DNA of 64,000 bases from Liolophura sinensis (GCF_032854445.1 NC_088298.1:21227295-21291294), one strand, 5' to 3'; shown: positions 1 to 12,266, counted from the first letter of the stretch. Notes: a model not told the origin generated them from the letters alone. Program-made: numbers and translations.

Positions 1-315
1 TATCTCGGATTCTCGCATAATACAGCTTATTCAACAATGACAAAATACAATATGACAACATGACAAACCGCCTGATGTAAGGCCACAGTCAGCCCGGCTC
101 TAAAATTCGACGTTTTAACCACTCGGCCAGTGATGAATCCATCCATGGAATATTCGATAAACTAATATTTTATTTTATTTCTTGATAACTATGATTTTAT
201 ACATCGACACAGTCAGCACTGAACATTCCCCGGGGAACTAATCTGAAGTATCAATGAATGCAAAATTAATGCATGTATGTATAAGCTTATCATGCTCGCC
301 CATTAAGACCATTAA

Positions 316-579
316 GCGAGCCTCCGTGGCTCGGTTGGTTAGCGCGCTAGCGCAGCGTAATGACCCAGGAGTCTCTCACCAATGCGGTCGCTGTGAGTTC
401 AAGACCAGCTCATGCTGTCTTCCTCTCCGGCCGTACGTGGGAAGGTCTGACAGCAACCTGCGGAAAGTCGTTGCTTTCTGCCGGGCTGTGCTCGGTTTCC
501 TTCAACCATAATGCTGGCCGCCGTCGTATTAGTGAAATATTCTTGAGTACGGCTTAAAACACCCATGAAATAAATAAAT
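316..579 (+). repeat. tRNA-derived SINE, family S1, full length
   Basis: It starts with a tRNA-like head (GGCTCGGTTGGTTAGCGCGC as A-box region; GAGTTCAAGACC as B box), runs through a conserved body, and ends with the family tail TAAGTGAAATATTC-like / CTTGAGTACGGC plus (AAAT)n. Perfect 11-bp target duplications (AAGACCATTAA) flank it at 305-315 and 580-590. Confidence 0.9.
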
Positions 580-789
580 AAGACCATTAATTTCTTCGAT
601 AAAATGATTAACGGCATGTCTGGTCCTCCATAGTCCGCGGGCGTCAAAGGTGGTCGTAGAATGATAGCGTCAGTGTAACATGATGTACAACATAATGAAG
701 ATCTAAAAACAATCGGAAATCAGACAAGGTACGGGTGTGTAGAGATTGACAGGTGAGGCCTCTACGAATAAACTTTGGTTACTTATTTG

Positions 790-930
790 CCTTGGTGTTT
801 TATGCAGCACTCATGAATATTTCACTTATACGACCGCGGCCAGCATTATGGTGGGGGGATACCGGGCAAAACCCCGGAGGAAACATCCGCAGATTTCTGG
901 AAGACATCCCCACATACGACCACAAAGGAG
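790..930 (-). repeat. SINE family S1, 5'-truncated copy
   Basis: Minus-strand copy of the S1 tail and body (tail at 790, CCAGCATTATGGTGG block at 840-857). The tRNA head is absent. Confidence 0.8.
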
Positions 931-1024
931 GTTCCTTATTCAGAGGGCATGGTGTCGAATATCACATTTCTATCAACATGTTATTGATTTGTACATTGAT
1001 TTGTACAGTGATTGATTTGTACAG

Positions 1025-1500
1025 TGATTTGTATTGATTTGTACAGTGATTTATAAATTCACTGATTCACTGATTTAAAAATTTACTAATTGATTTAAAA
1101 ATTCACTGACTGATTTTAAAATTCACTAACTGAATTAAAAATTCACTATCTGATTTAAAAATTCACTAACCGATTCATAAATTACCTGATTCTTGGCCTG
1201 TATCTGGAGTTTCAGCCACCAGTTTTTACATTCATGGACTCAATTTTACCTTTAATGACACAATCATCCGCTAATTGTTACCTGCATTCGCGGATTCTTT
1301 TATTTTGTTGATTAATACCTTCACACAAAGGATCATTCTGACATTAAATGAGTGATTCCCACTTCATTGATTGATACATACACTTACTCACTGATTCTTC
1401 CATTCACTGAATGATTGTTACATACATTAACTGATTGTAACATACATTAACTGATTGTAACATTCATTAACTGATGGTATCATTGACTGATTGACATTTG
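1025..1500. repeat. Degenerate about 20-bp AT-rich tandem repeats
   Basis: Two runs. 1030-1185 has units like ATTCACTGACTGATTTAAAA. 1375-1490 has three close copies of a unit like CTGATTGTAACATACATTAA. There is no coding signal. Confidence 0.75.
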
Positions 1501-2598
1501 TTGACAGTCTTTCATTCTCTGAATAATTTTAACAAAAATCCTGTCGCATACGACTATTCATTGAATTATTTTAACACTATCTGTCGTATACTTACATTCG
1601 TGCACTGCTTACTGTAAAGTTTATGTTTCGTGATGTCTTATGAGTAAGTAACGGTTGTAACTGTTGAGATGCACAAATTTCTACCAACAGAAGAAGCTCA
1701 GTTTATAACGCCATAATATTATGGTGGAAACTCCGCACGTGATCTCAACCAAGCTTCATTTTAGATCACATGGCCTCTTATTGCCAGCGTGTAAGTCCAC
1801 AAGAGCGGAGGAGACGGGCGAAATTGGGAAAATGGTGCGTGGCCCGCACGCTAAACATTCGGCCTCGGAGACCACCGTCATTATAGGTTGGTGATATATG
1901 TGCATTGTTTTTTTTGGCGACTGATTAAAGTATAAAGCAGAGTTTTGTCTGTTTTGATGGGCTAGGACGAAAACTTTTTTCCCAGGGGTTAGGGACCATA
2001 TTGACAACAGACTGAAGGATGTATAACTTTGTAGTTGAAGCTGGACAATTTACTACATAAATGTTGAGGGAAATAATGGGCTCGTGTAAACATTATCTAT
2101 TTGAGGCCGTCTCACTTTTTGGTGGTTATGACACATCAACTTTATAAAACGCTGGTTCGGAAAATGTTAAGGTGTAAATCTTGGGGTTGAAGGGAGATAA
2201 CTCTTTCCTTACTAACGCCATAGGCCTGCAGTTCTGTTTTCTACGCTGTTATCGTCAGAGGCAGTCAAGTAACATTGGGAACAACATACCAATGTGTCCC
2301 TCAAACTTTGTTTCCAGTAAATGTCACAAAGATTATTTACGTTATTTTCCAGCAAATTTTCCAGGGCTTCCAAGATATGACTATTTAGGGGGTAAATAGT
2401 GAAAGGACAGCTTGACAAAAAGTAAAACAATGTAAGCCAGATAAATGAGTCTTAATTAGTAAGTTTACAAACACATTCATGGATCATTACCGTGAACGTG
2501 TATCACGTAAACCACAGCGTTTTTTCAGTAATAGCTGAGCACCTTAATAAACACAGGAAATAAAACATCGCCAGGCTGAAAGAAAATAAAAAAAAATT
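1501..2598. other. Unannotated AT-rich stretch
   Basis: No recognised gene, RNA or repeat. The short open frames on both strands have no recognisable domain and no splice-linked continuation. Confidence 0.6.
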
Positions 2599-2648
2599 GC
2601 GCTCCAAATGGGACTTGAACCCATGACCCGACTGAGCTATCCGAGCAG
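2599..2648 (-). pseudogene. tRNA-like fragment with intact A and B boxes
   Basis: On the minus strand an A box (TAGCTCAGTCGG) is followed almost directly by a B box (GGGTTCAAGTCCC). The anticodon arm and variable loop that should separate them are missing, and no cloverleaf can form. It is a tRNA pseudogene or the head of an old SINE. Confidence 0.55.
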
Positions 2649-2842
2649 CTGTTTGTTTGGGGCCAAGAGTACACTCATATTTAGGCTTGACGTACCCCAC
2701 GAGAACGTCAGCTGACAACAGAAAATCCCGATAATCGATGATCTCGAAAGATAGCATATCTACGAAGGATGTTAATTTCTACTATTTAAGCATTCACAAA
2801 AATAGACTGTCGCCACTGCTCTGGTTTTACTCGCCACTGATG

Positions 2843-2990
2843 TATTTATTTATTTATTTATTTATTTGATTGGTGTTTTACGTCGTACTCAAGAATATTT
2901 TACTTATATGACGGTGGCCAGCATTATGATGGGTGGAAACCGGGCAGATCCAGGGGGAAACCCACGACCATCCGCAGGTTGCGGACAGAT
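2843..2990 (-). repeat. SINE family S1, partial copy
   Basis: Minus-strand (TTTA)n tail, then the S1 tail and body, ending in GCAGGTTGCGGACAG. The head is missing. Confidence 0.82.
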
Positions 2991-3190
2991 CGCCATTGAT
3001 CTAGTATTTTATATTAACTTTTATTATCTTCGTGCGTCACGTGTGATTTGTATCTCGAGTTCCACTCTTAAGACCAAGTGACGACTGGTTAATAATGGCT
3101 TCAATTATTGGTTCCAGTCACGCACGCTATGAATTAATATTTGAGTACTAAAATGTTTCTTTTTGTATGTGTGTATGTATGTAAGTATGT

Positions 3191-3500
3191 ATGTGTGCTT
3201 TGGGTTTAACGTCGTACTTAAAAATTTTTCAGACATATGACGATGAGGCTTCATTATAGATGTGTGTGTATACATACTGTGTCTTCTTGTGGCAGGGCGA
3301 GTTCATGCCGTCAATGTGCCGCCGCCACTGAAGCATCATTCCGAAGACACCAAACTTGACTCCCCACCCAGTCACAATATGCTGACACACGGCCAACCAA
3401 CTCTGACTCTAACCTCTCATGCAGTACTGAGCGCAAAGCCCCATCTTTGATGTCTTTGGTATAACCCGACGCGTGTCTGATCCTCGGTCTCCCCACCTCG
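3191..3500 (-). repeat. SINE family S2
   Basis: Minus-strand copy of a second SINE family. It shares the blocks GTGTCTTCTTGTGGCAGGGC, CCGAAGACACCA and ACCCAGTCACAATATG with copies at 8249, 19250 and 28108. Its tail (GGTTTAACGTCGTACTTAA) is related to the S1 tail. Confidence 0.8.
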
Positions 3501-3600
3501 AGATGGATTTCTTTTTGTCTTGGATATACATGAATACGGTAGTGAAACGAACAATTCATCCCCCAGTAGCACTGAAAGAAATCTCCTCTGGCTTATTTAT

Positions 3601-3832
3601 GTGAACCGTCATTCTCGCTGCAGTCAAATGGCCTCTGACTAGCGAGTTCAAAGGCTCGATTCCAGCTCTTGGGTATGACTGTGGCAAGCGGTACTTTACA
3701 CCCAATATTCTGGTTTCCTCTATCCACATAAGTAGGTCTACTGACCAATAAGTCAAGAGTTTATGTGTATTAAGGCCCAGCACTGATAAATAAATAAACA
3801 AACAAATAATTAAAATAAATAAATAAATAAAC
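3601..3832 (+). repeat. Third tRNA-derived SINE type with (AAAT)n tail
   Basis: A B-box-like GGCTCGATTCC at 3652-3662 is followed by about 130 bp of body, then a tail of AAATAAATAAAC repeats. It occurs once in this window, so the family assignment is tentative. Confidence 0.5.
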
Positions 3833-4116
3833 TTTGATAAAAATGATAAATGTAAATGCATACACTTAATTAGAAAAATTTAGGGTTTTTCACTGCCTTA
3901 CTTCGTCATTTACCTTATACTGAAGGTATGCTGATATCCTGCTAATGTCTTTTGTAACAAAACACAAAAACTTGACCCTGGAATTGGCATCAACTTCGAC
4001 ACCAAGTGTGGCACTAAACGTTGATGATTCTTTGCTTTATCTTTGAAGGATTATTTTAAGTCATATAGACATACCGTCTATATTTCTTTTACCTATATAC
4101 CTGACTTTCAAGTTTC

Positions 4117-4117
<1 letters not shown>

Positions 4118-4193
<76 letters not shown>
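4118..4193. repeat. (TA)n microsatellite
   Basis: Uninterrupted TA dinucleotides for about 76 bp. The apparent Tyr-Ile peptide across it is an artefact of the repeat. Confidence 0.98.
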
Positions 4194-4197
<4 letters not shown>

Positions 4198-5855
4198 GAA
4201 ACAAATGATCAAACTTAAAATGGCTGCTCAAGTTTTGGCAGAGGTAAGGCGAGAAGATGACTACCAGTTCTATCACTGTAAGCAGAGTGAGAGGTATGCA
4301 GCTTTTGTCTGTTCATAGCTGAGCGACAGTTGTAGAGCTTGCGCAGTTTGTAGTGTAACTAAAGACGTAAAAGCTAGTGTCACATGTCACTAAGTTTCAG
4401 GACACATCGCCTCATACCAGACAGCTTTCATCGCAGACCTGTGAGAAAACCGTGGGCTGTAAATTGAAAAAAAAAAATATTGCGTTTGTATGTAGGCCTG
4501 TAGATAGAGATGGCCTTGCACGCAAGCAGGCAGGCATAATAAGTATAAACTTGTCAACTGCCCCTTAATTGTGATGGGCCTCCAACAGAGCTGATGTAGT
4601 CAAGTCGTCGTCAGTGACACAGGCGGAAGGGGGCGGGCCCCAGCCAGCTAAACGGCGAGTTCGACTCAGATGTGACGAACGTGACTGTCACGCTTGCGTC
4701 TTCGCTGCCTTTGCGTAAGGCGTGACATTGTCGGCTGTAGGCTTGACGTTTCCAAGCGTATAACAACACTGTGCTTGTTCTGGTTCTCGAATACCCTATA
4801 CAAGGAACCAGACATCTATTGTCCCACGAGGGATAATTTCTCAGGAGGCTGTTCATTTGACTACTTTGAATGACATTAAGTCACCGTAACAAGCCTGTGT
4901 CAACTATTCTGTGGACGGAGGAACGGCATGTAGGCTCTTACTTCTCTATGCGTATACTATACTCTATTGTACTTAGCCCATGTGTAGTGGCCCGGTAAGA
5001 GAGCAATCCTTGTGTACGGTGACGGCCGGGACTTAGTGTGGATCGAGGTCTAAATAGGCCAGTCTGCCGAGACGGGGTGGTTGTCTCTTTATCTAGGTCA
5101 ACTGCAGAAATACCCCGTCAAGCCTGTTTCACGAGGTGAGTATGAGCTAAATGCACACTAAGCTTAGAGAGTAACTTTTAATCAAGCCACTTCCATGGGT
5201 TCACCGTCTAAGTCACCACAACCACACTTCTTATAACTTTATAACTGTATGCCAACATTTTTCACTCTAAATTTCACACGTAAATTGAATCGGTCGCTGC
5301 TAAGCATAATTATGTTTCGTGTGATCCATGTCATATTTTTATCCCAGACATTAAAGGTTTATTTCAGTCCTGTTTCTTACCCGTTAGGTTGTCATAATCG
5401 GTTTTGTTAACGTGGAACGGTCGATCGCTAGGAGATTTACGGTACTGCTCAGCCTGAACACACAGTACAATACGATATACGCGTTTGTCATATCATTGCT
5501 ATTTTTTGGTCATAGTACGGTACTGGTGCATATTGACTGTTACAGTCATATTAACTTCATACATGTATGTTTATAGCCAAAGGCAAAACTGTGTTTGCTT
5601 CTCCTATTTTGTTTATCAGACTTTGACGCTAAACTGGAAATACAAGTGACAGTGCTCGACGTGCTGAATGTTGTGTGATATGTATTCAGAAGGTAGATTA
5701 GTTTGAATACCGTAATTATTGTAATAATAGGTAGTCCGAGATGCCATCTGACGTGGATACGAGTATATCTACCGAGCCAGGTAGTATATTTGCCCAATCA
5801 GGCAATATCCAAAATGTCATATAAAAACGTAACAATTTGATGGTAACTTGACTGT
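4194..5855. other. Stretch with no supported feature
   Basis: No SINE, MITE or tandem array recognised and no frame with a known domain. Somewhat higher GC around 4600-5110 could be old unique sequence. Confidence 0.5.
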
Positions 5856-5859
5856 AGTA

Positions 5860-6025
5860 AGCAAACATGATAACGAAAAATGTAATTAAACAATATGATA
5901 ACCGAAATGTAGTTACAAAATTGTAACAACCAAAATTTAATAACACAATCTGAAATAACCAAGTAAGACAACCAAAATGTAATAACAGAATTGTAAGAAC
6001 CAAAATGTAATAACAAAAATGTACG
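5860..6025. repeat. Degenerate AT-rich minisatellite
   Basis: Repeated, diverged units of about 15-17 bp built on AACCAAAATGTAATAACA. It explains the open frames on the minus strand here. Confidence 0.65.
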
Positions 6026-6074
6026 CCTATAACTATATGAATGGAGATAAATATTGGAACATTTTCAAGGTTGG

Positions 6075-6342
6075 GGGCCTACTTTACCGAGGTAGTCAGC
6101 GTGCTAGCGCGACACAGTGGCCTATGCAGGAGCCTCTCACCAGTGCGGTCGCTGTGAGTTCAAGTCGACCTCATGCTGGCTTCCACTCTAGCCGTACTTG
6201 GAAAGGTCTGCCAGCAGCTTGCGGGTTGTCTTGAGTTTTCCCTGGACTCTGCCCGGTTTCCATACACCATGATGTTGGCCGCCGTCGTATAAGTGAAATA
6301 TTCTTGAGTACGGCGTTAAACACCAATCATATAAATAAATAT
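6075..6342 (+). repeat. SINE family S1, full but diverged
   Basis: A diverged head followed by the S1 body and tail. Probable 14-bp target duplications with one mismatch (6061-6074 and 6343-6356) flank it. Confidence 0.8.
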
Positions 6343-6796
6343 ATTTTCAACGTTGGAACATTTATCGCCTGCATTATTTCACACGGCGTGAAATTGTCTG
6401 GGAAAACTAATGAGCATAAACCACGAATCTATAGTATTTTCAACTGCTAAACCCTTCGATAATATCATCCCTGCAAGTACAGTTTATATCTGGAGTGTTT
6501 GGTTTCATAAAGCGATTGACGCCTACGGATGAGAATACCAGTTTGAGGTTGAATTATCAACAGGTCAGCCGCTTTCAACGTATATTATTGATGTATGCAT
6601 GTGTGGGCATATTGGGGGATTATTGTCCTAGTCGGAAATCCTGTGACACATTGTCATGCTTAAATAGGCCCACTGAAAAAATCCAGAGAAATTCATGTAT
6701 TATTTTCATTTCCTAAAAGAGAATTCGTGCGAGCCATCGCGAAAAGGCTTAAAGTACAAATTTTTTCTCGTCGCAGAGTTACTCATACTGTAGCGA

Positions 6797-7060
6797 CGAG
6801 CCTCCGTGGCTCAGTTGGTTAGCGCGCTAGCGCAGCGTAATGACCCAGGAGTCTCTCACCAATGCGGTCGCTGTGAGTTCAAGTCCAGCTCATGCTGGCT
6901 TCCTCTCCGGCCGTACGTGGGAAGGTCTTCCAGCAACCTGCGGATGGTCATGGGTTTCCCCCGGGCTCTGCCCGGTTTCCACCCACCATAATGCTGGCCG
7001 CCGTCGTATAAGTGAAATATTCTTGAGTACGGCGTAAAACACCAATAAAGGAAAGGAAAG
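6797..7060 (+). repeat. SINE family S1, full-length young copy
   Basis: Very close to the copies at 316 and 17420. Perfect 13-bp target duplications (CATACTGTAGCGA) lie at 6784-6796 and 7061-7073. The A box TGGCTCAGTTGG and B box GAGTTCAAGTCC are intact. Confidence 0.92.
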
Positions 7061-7636
7061 CATACTGTAGCGAAGCTGTGAAGACACATGGCAAACTAAG
7101 TAAATATGCTCAAAATAAACGCTACCGGTATAAGAACTGGTCACTTGTGCAACCCATCGCCACGAAAATGACTGTAATACTGGAGAAATGGTGTTCAGCC
7201 ATAATCATCCGTTATACGAAGTGAAGGAAGAAACCATGAGTATCATGAGTGCCCATGACTGTCATTTTGTCAAGTTTTATTTGTCTTTTGATTCACTGAT
7301 TTCCACGACGATCGAATATAGATTCCTATAACGATTAAATAAACTAATAGCGGAAATAAAGCTCTTACTGAGATTGTTCTATTTCGTGACAATGGAACAG
7401 ATGTAGTTGTATAGCAAACATTGCAGAGGTGATACATAATAGTAGACATGCAGGGCATTAATTTTTCTTAAAATAAAAAAATTAATGCGTCATGGTTATG
7501 TGATGGCGTATATGCAACATATCCACCAAGTAGAAACTAAATTTTCAGTAAATTTCTTTTGACCTCAGATTTAAACACAGAACTTGAAGGAAATATAGTC
7601 CTAGGTCAGTTGGCAATTTTATTCCATTCCCGCGGG

Positions 7637-7735
7637 CATGATATTTCTCACTTAGTTCTCACATGATATTTCTCACTTAGTTCTCACATGATATTTCTCA
7701 CTTAGTTCTCACATGATATTTCTCTAGTCACTTAG
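7637..7735. repeat. 25-bp tandem repeat, four copies
   Basis: CATGATATTTCTCACTTAGT-type units start at 7637, 7662, 7687 and 7712. The first three are essentially identical and the fourth carries a small insertion. Confidence 0.92.
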
Positions 7736-7804
7736 TATCCAGATTATCATAATATTTTCCTGACATGCCATTGTGATGAAAAATTATACTTCCATATAGA
7801 TTAT

Positions 7805-7995
7805 AATAAGACTTACAGTATAGAGAGTAAAACTAGAGCGGCGACGACACTGTGATAGTTGGCAAATGATCACACGTAACCGGTGAAATTTGGCCTTTTG
7901 TAGGTTTACCTGTCAGGGTTTTATTCTAACTGTTCATGTCAGTGCTTAATTATTAGCAAATTACACGCCCTTTAGGACTATGACTTGAGCAAAAT
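7805..7995 (-). repeat. Interspersed repeat C
   Basis: Shares in order with 10490, 18140, 49745, 51600 and 54905: TATAGAGAGTAAAAC, CACACGTAACCGGTGAAAT, AGGGTTTTATTCTAACTGTT and a CCCCTTAG-like block. Class unknown; strand is arbitrary (antisense to the 49745 copy). Confidence 0.7.
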
Positions 7996-8248
7996 TAGGT
8001 GAAAAAATGTAGTGAGGATAATTGCAATTTATTAAACGTCACATACATACCTACTTATCCTGCGGTGACTATGTTCACAAATACGAATCTGACTCATACT
8101 GACGATGTGTTGAGGGCAGCTTTATTCCGGCCTGTCATGGCCGGTCTGTCAAGCACAGTGACAAGCCACCCGTTGCTCCGCTACATGGGGTATGTCTCCA
8201 ACCTTCTCATTGAAATTCTTCAATAGTTATGTACGTATGCAGTAATTC

Positions 8249-8662
8249 TTGGGGGTATAGGTCACTCTTAGCAATTTTTCAGTCATTTGACGACGAGTGG
8301 TCATTAGGTGTAAGCACATATATTGTGTCGTCTTGTGGAACAGCGACTTCATGCTGCCAAGGTGTTACCACCATTGAAGTATCGTGCCGAAGACACCAGA
8401 TAGGACACCCCATCCAGTATCACCATACTGACACCCCACCCAGTCTTATGATGCTGGCACCCCATCCAGTCTGATCGTACTGATACCCCACTCAGTCTCA
8501 TCGTACTGACACCCCACTCACACCGGGCCAACCAGTCATGTTTCCTTGCTCTAATCTCTGAGGGCTGAGCGCCAAGCGAGTCAGCCACAAGTACCATTTT
8601 TAAGGTCTTTGATATGACCCGAGACGGTCGCTCTAACCACTAACCACCGAAGCAGGCCACTT
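8249..8662 (-). repeat. SINE family S2 with internal expansion
   Basis: Same blocks as the other S2 copies. The ACACCCCACCCAGTC segment is repeated about five times between 8400 and 8525, which makes this copy longer than its relatives. Confidence 0.78.
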
Positions 8663-9645
8663 AAATTTGTTGAATGGACAATACATGACAGAATTGAGGT
8701 TTGAATGTATTTGCCTGTAAAAGCGATAGAAGCACGACAAATGCAGGCATCAGCAAGAAAGGTTTCATCAATATATAGGTTTGCTAGTTTTTTTGTTGAA
8801 TGAACAGTATATTGTAAATCTTTATACTAAACTGCCTTGTTGATAACGCATGGTGGTGGCCTACTTAACTTGAGCCTGTAAAATTTTCGAAAGGAAAAAC
8901 GTGAAGTTAAAAATCACGGACTGACTGGGTATTTTTGTCTGTATGCCGTGAAGCTCGGCTTAATCGCCCAGACGAAGAAAACGTCACGGCTAGAAAGAAA
9001 GTGATACATGCAAATGACACGACCGCCACTGAGCACGTGACACGGCGCCGAGTGTGTTGCACAGGAAATGACGCCATCATTAAAGGATGCATGAGATGCC
9101 TAGTTTTTCTTTCTTAATGTAGAGTTTAACATATAAAAGTAGAAAAAAAAAACTGCTCGGGGTTCCTGGGCCATAAAAATGGATTTAAAATACAGTTTTT
9201 CTCAGCTCCCGGCCGTCAGTCCGGATAATCAGTAGCATGGCTGTCAAAACAACAGTGTGTAGTGAGGGTGGGGGTGGGGGAAAGCAGGCTAAACTGGTCT
9301 CGCACGTTCTCATTAAGTTCATTTCCAAACATCTCTGACCACTGACTGAAAATATTCATAAAATATTTATTTATAAGGAGTTATAAGAGATATTTAAAAA
9401 AGGTATTTTTAACTCTTTGTCATATATAAACTTTCGTCATTTTCCAGCAAACCATAATGTTCGTTTTGCAGTTTGCTTTTTGTGTCATTAAATGAACATT
9501 ACAAAGTTTATGTATGGAAAAAACTTCTGAGTTATTTTTACCCACGTTTACATGTACATTCTAACATCAGTATCAAGGAAGATAAGATACAACCTAAAAA
9601 CACTGACTATAGACAAAAAGTATAGAGAAATGCAGAAAATTGTGA
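8663..9645. other. Stretch with no supported feature
   Basis: AT-rich, with a short G-rich patch at 9264-9280. Antisense open frames near 8907-9117 have no domain and no repeat relationship. Confidence 0.5.
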
Positions 9646-9649
9646 TGTT

Positions 9650-9945
9650 ACACTGTCAGCTTCAGTATGCGTCTTTGTGATGTCATACTGTCACCTTCTA
9701 TATGTCTCTTTGTGACGTTACACTGTCACCTTCTATATGTCTCTTTGTGACGTTACACTGTCACCTTCTATATGCCTCTTTGTGACGTTACACTGTCACC
9801 TTCAGTAAGCCTCTTTGTGACGTAATGCTGTCAGCTTCTATATGCCTCTTTGTGATGTCACACTGACAACTTCTATATGCCTATTTTTGTTGCTACTCTG
9901 TCAACTTCTATGTGCCTCTTTTTTTTTTTACTCTGTCAACTTCTA
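9650..9945. repeat. 35-bp minisatellite, about eight copies
   Basis: Unit of the type CTTTGTGACGTTACACTGTC plus ACCTTCTATATGTCT. Successive ACTGTCACC blocks are exactly 35 bp apart at 9687 and 9722. Copies decay towards the right. Confidence 0.9.
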
Positions 9946-10029
9946 TATGCCCCCTAAAGAACAAATATGTTGCTTAAAATACAACGTTTTGGAGGTCACA
10001 TTCAAGGCACAAAAATCTGGTCATTCTTA

Positions 10030-10188
10030 TGCAAACATTGTATTAATTCAACACAAAGATTCTTCTTAGACTGACAGAATGTTATGTTGAATATGGTACG
10101 TTATTATGTTATAATAACAGAATACAGAATAGCATCACTGAGACAACAGACGTTCTGTTGAAATCAACGGATTAATCTTTTGAGTTAG
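10030..10188. mobile_element. Palindromic MITE family M1, partial copy
   Basis: Right half of the M1 element: AATTCAACACAAAGATTC, then ATAATAACAGAATACA, then ATCACTGAGACAACAG, ending GATTAATCTTTTGAGT. The left end is missing. Confidence 0.7.
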
Positions 10189-10489
10189 TAGTTACGACAT
10201 CCGAAAAAAGTCCGCTTGCGCTGAGGTCTCGCCACGATATGTGGTTGAAATATTACCGATGTGGCGTTAAGTGTCAGTCATTTATTCATTCATTCAGGAA
10301 CTCAGACTGAGTTAAGTAAATGGCCCGAGTCAAAAAAAAATAGGATTTAAAAAATTTGAGCCACCAACCTATCGAGACAGACTTATAAATAGAGCTACTT
10401 GCCATAGCTGATAAATAGGGTCTTTTGAAGTCTTTAGAAATTTCTACTTCCTTTATTAAGTTTGATAAGTTTAATGAAAGACTTAGAGA

Positions 10490-10605
10490 CATAGAGAGCA
10501 AAACCGGAGCAGCGTCAACAATGTGATAACTGGCAAATGATCACACGTAACCGGTGAAATACGGCCTCCTGTCAATTTACCTCAGGTTTTTACCTTACAT
10601 TCAAA
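10490..10605 (-). repeat. Interspersed repeat C, partial
   Basis: ATAGAGAGCAAAACCGGAGC, then CACACGTAACCGGTGAAATA and CAATTTACCTCAGG, as in the 7805 and 18140 copies. Confidence 0.65.
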
Positions 10606-10623
10606 CCGTATTTACGTTTTACT

Positions 10624-10870
10624 TATTTATCTACATAAGTGGTGTTTTAGGCTGTTCTCAAGAATTGTTCATGTGTATAGAAGAAGTCAGGTTTATAGGT
10701 GGAAGAAACCGATGTACCCGAAGTAAACTACCTCCACTGACCAGGTGTACCTGACAAAGTAGATGAATTATGCCCAGAGTCGAACCATGCAGCCAGATGT
10801 GGATTTGAACACACGGCCTCATTGATCATCGTGGCACCGCTTTAGCCACCAGATCCGGTGAGAGCCTATG
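10624..10870 (-). repeat. tRNA-derived SINE, separate type
   Basis: The tail at the left (GGTGTTTTAGGCTGTTCTCA) resembles S1. At the right end the minus strand shows an A box (TGGCTAAAGCGG) and B box (GTGTTCAAATCC). The body differs from S1 and S2. Confidence 0.6.
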
Positions 10871-11024
10871 AGACAGTTTGATATCATTACAAACATTCCA
10901 ACTGACTCACCAGACCTAAGTAGTCACGTGAAAGTACTTCCGGAAAGGTCACATCCGCTTTCTCAGAACATCACTTGATTGTGCACCACATAATAGTTGT
11001 ACAACACATCCTAAATATAGGATT

Positions 11025-11101
11025 GCCTCAACATTTGCCAGCTATCGCACCGTCGTCCCTGCTGTGACTTTTGTCTCTATGCTGTAGGTCTTTAATTATG
11101 T
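11025..11101 (+). repeat. Interspersed repeat C, end fragment
   Basis: CATTTGCCAGCTATCGCACC followed by TCTCTATGCTGTAGGTCTT, the same as the ends of the 49745 and 51600 copies. Confidence 0.6.
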
Positions 11102-11392
11102 TATATTAGGACTTACCTTTATTTGTTACACAGCTTAAACGATGCCATATCTGCCATTTTCTGCTTTCATATTTTTTTTTCATTTATTTATTTGTTTGAT
11201 TGTCGTATATTTCACTTCTAGGATGGCGGTCAGTTTTCATGGGTAGAGAAAACTGGAGTGCCCGGGTTAAACCTTAAACCCCGGGCGACCTTTAGCAACT
11301 AACAACTTTGCCACTAGAACATCGACGAAGTGTATGGTTGGCAGATGGTCACATGTAACTGGTGAAATCCGACTTCTGTTTTTTTTTTCATC

Positions 11393-12120
11393 TAAATTAT
11401 TAAATAGTAACAACTTATACGGCCCCTTACTCCATGACTAGCAGAATTAGTTTAACCCAATTAGATATGTACAATTTAAACGGTCCCTAACTCCATGACT
11501 CTAGCAGAATTAGTTAAACATTTCAGTTATATACAATTTATACGGTCCCTATCTCCATGACTGTAGCAGAATTAGTTAAACCTTTCAGATATGTACAATT
11601 TATAAGGCCTCAAACTCCATGACTCTAGCAGAATTAGTTAAACATTTCAGTTATATACAGTTTATACGGTTCCCAACTCCATGACTGTAGCAGAATTAGT
11701 TAAACCTTTCAGATATGTACAATTTATAAGGCCTCAAACTCCATGACTCTAGCAGAATTAGTTAAACCTTTCAGATATATAGCAGAATTAGTTAAGCCTT
11801 TCATATATATACAGTTTATACGGTCCCTAACTCCATGACTCTAGCAGAATTAGTTAAACCTTTCAGATAATACAGTTTATACGGTCCCTAACTCCATGAC
11901 TCTAGCAGACTTAGTTGAACCTTTCAGACATATACAGTTTATACGGTCCCTAACTCCATGACTCTAGCAGAATTAGTTAAACCTTTCAGATATATACAGT
12001 TTATACGGTCCCTAACTCCATCACTGTAGCAGAATTAGTTAAACCTTTCAGATATATACGGTTTATACGGCCCCTAACTCCATCACTTTAGCAGAATTAG
12101 TTGAACCTTTCAGATATAGT
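11393..12120. repeat. 62-bp minisatellite, about 12 copies, grown from repeat C
   Basis: Unit contains GCAGAATTAGTTAAACCTTT, CAGTTTATACGGTCCCTAAC and TCCATGACTCTA. Tandem copies run every 61-63 bp, one internally truncated near 11760-11810. The flank at 11330-11393 and the unit itself match interspersed repeat C. Confidence 0.92.
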
Positions 12121-12170
12121 ACATGACAAATAAACCTGGTCAAATTACGAAATGTCCAAGTTCGAGGGTG

Positions 12171-12266
12171 ACCTGGGGATGGTCGTAGGTTTCCCTCTGG
12201 TTCTACCTGGTTTCGTCCCACTATAAGTGAAATATTCGGCGTAAAACATCAGTCAAGTAAAAAAAT
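12171..12266 (+). repeat. SINE family S1, tail fragment
   Basis: ATGGTCGTAGGTTTCCC, then CTATAAGTGAAATATTC and GGCGTAAAACATCAGTCAA. Shortened and diverged. Confidence 0.65.

Noticed and set aside
4043-4318. Open frame with a long Tyr-Ile repeat
   Set aside because: It is the (TA)n microsatellite read in frame.
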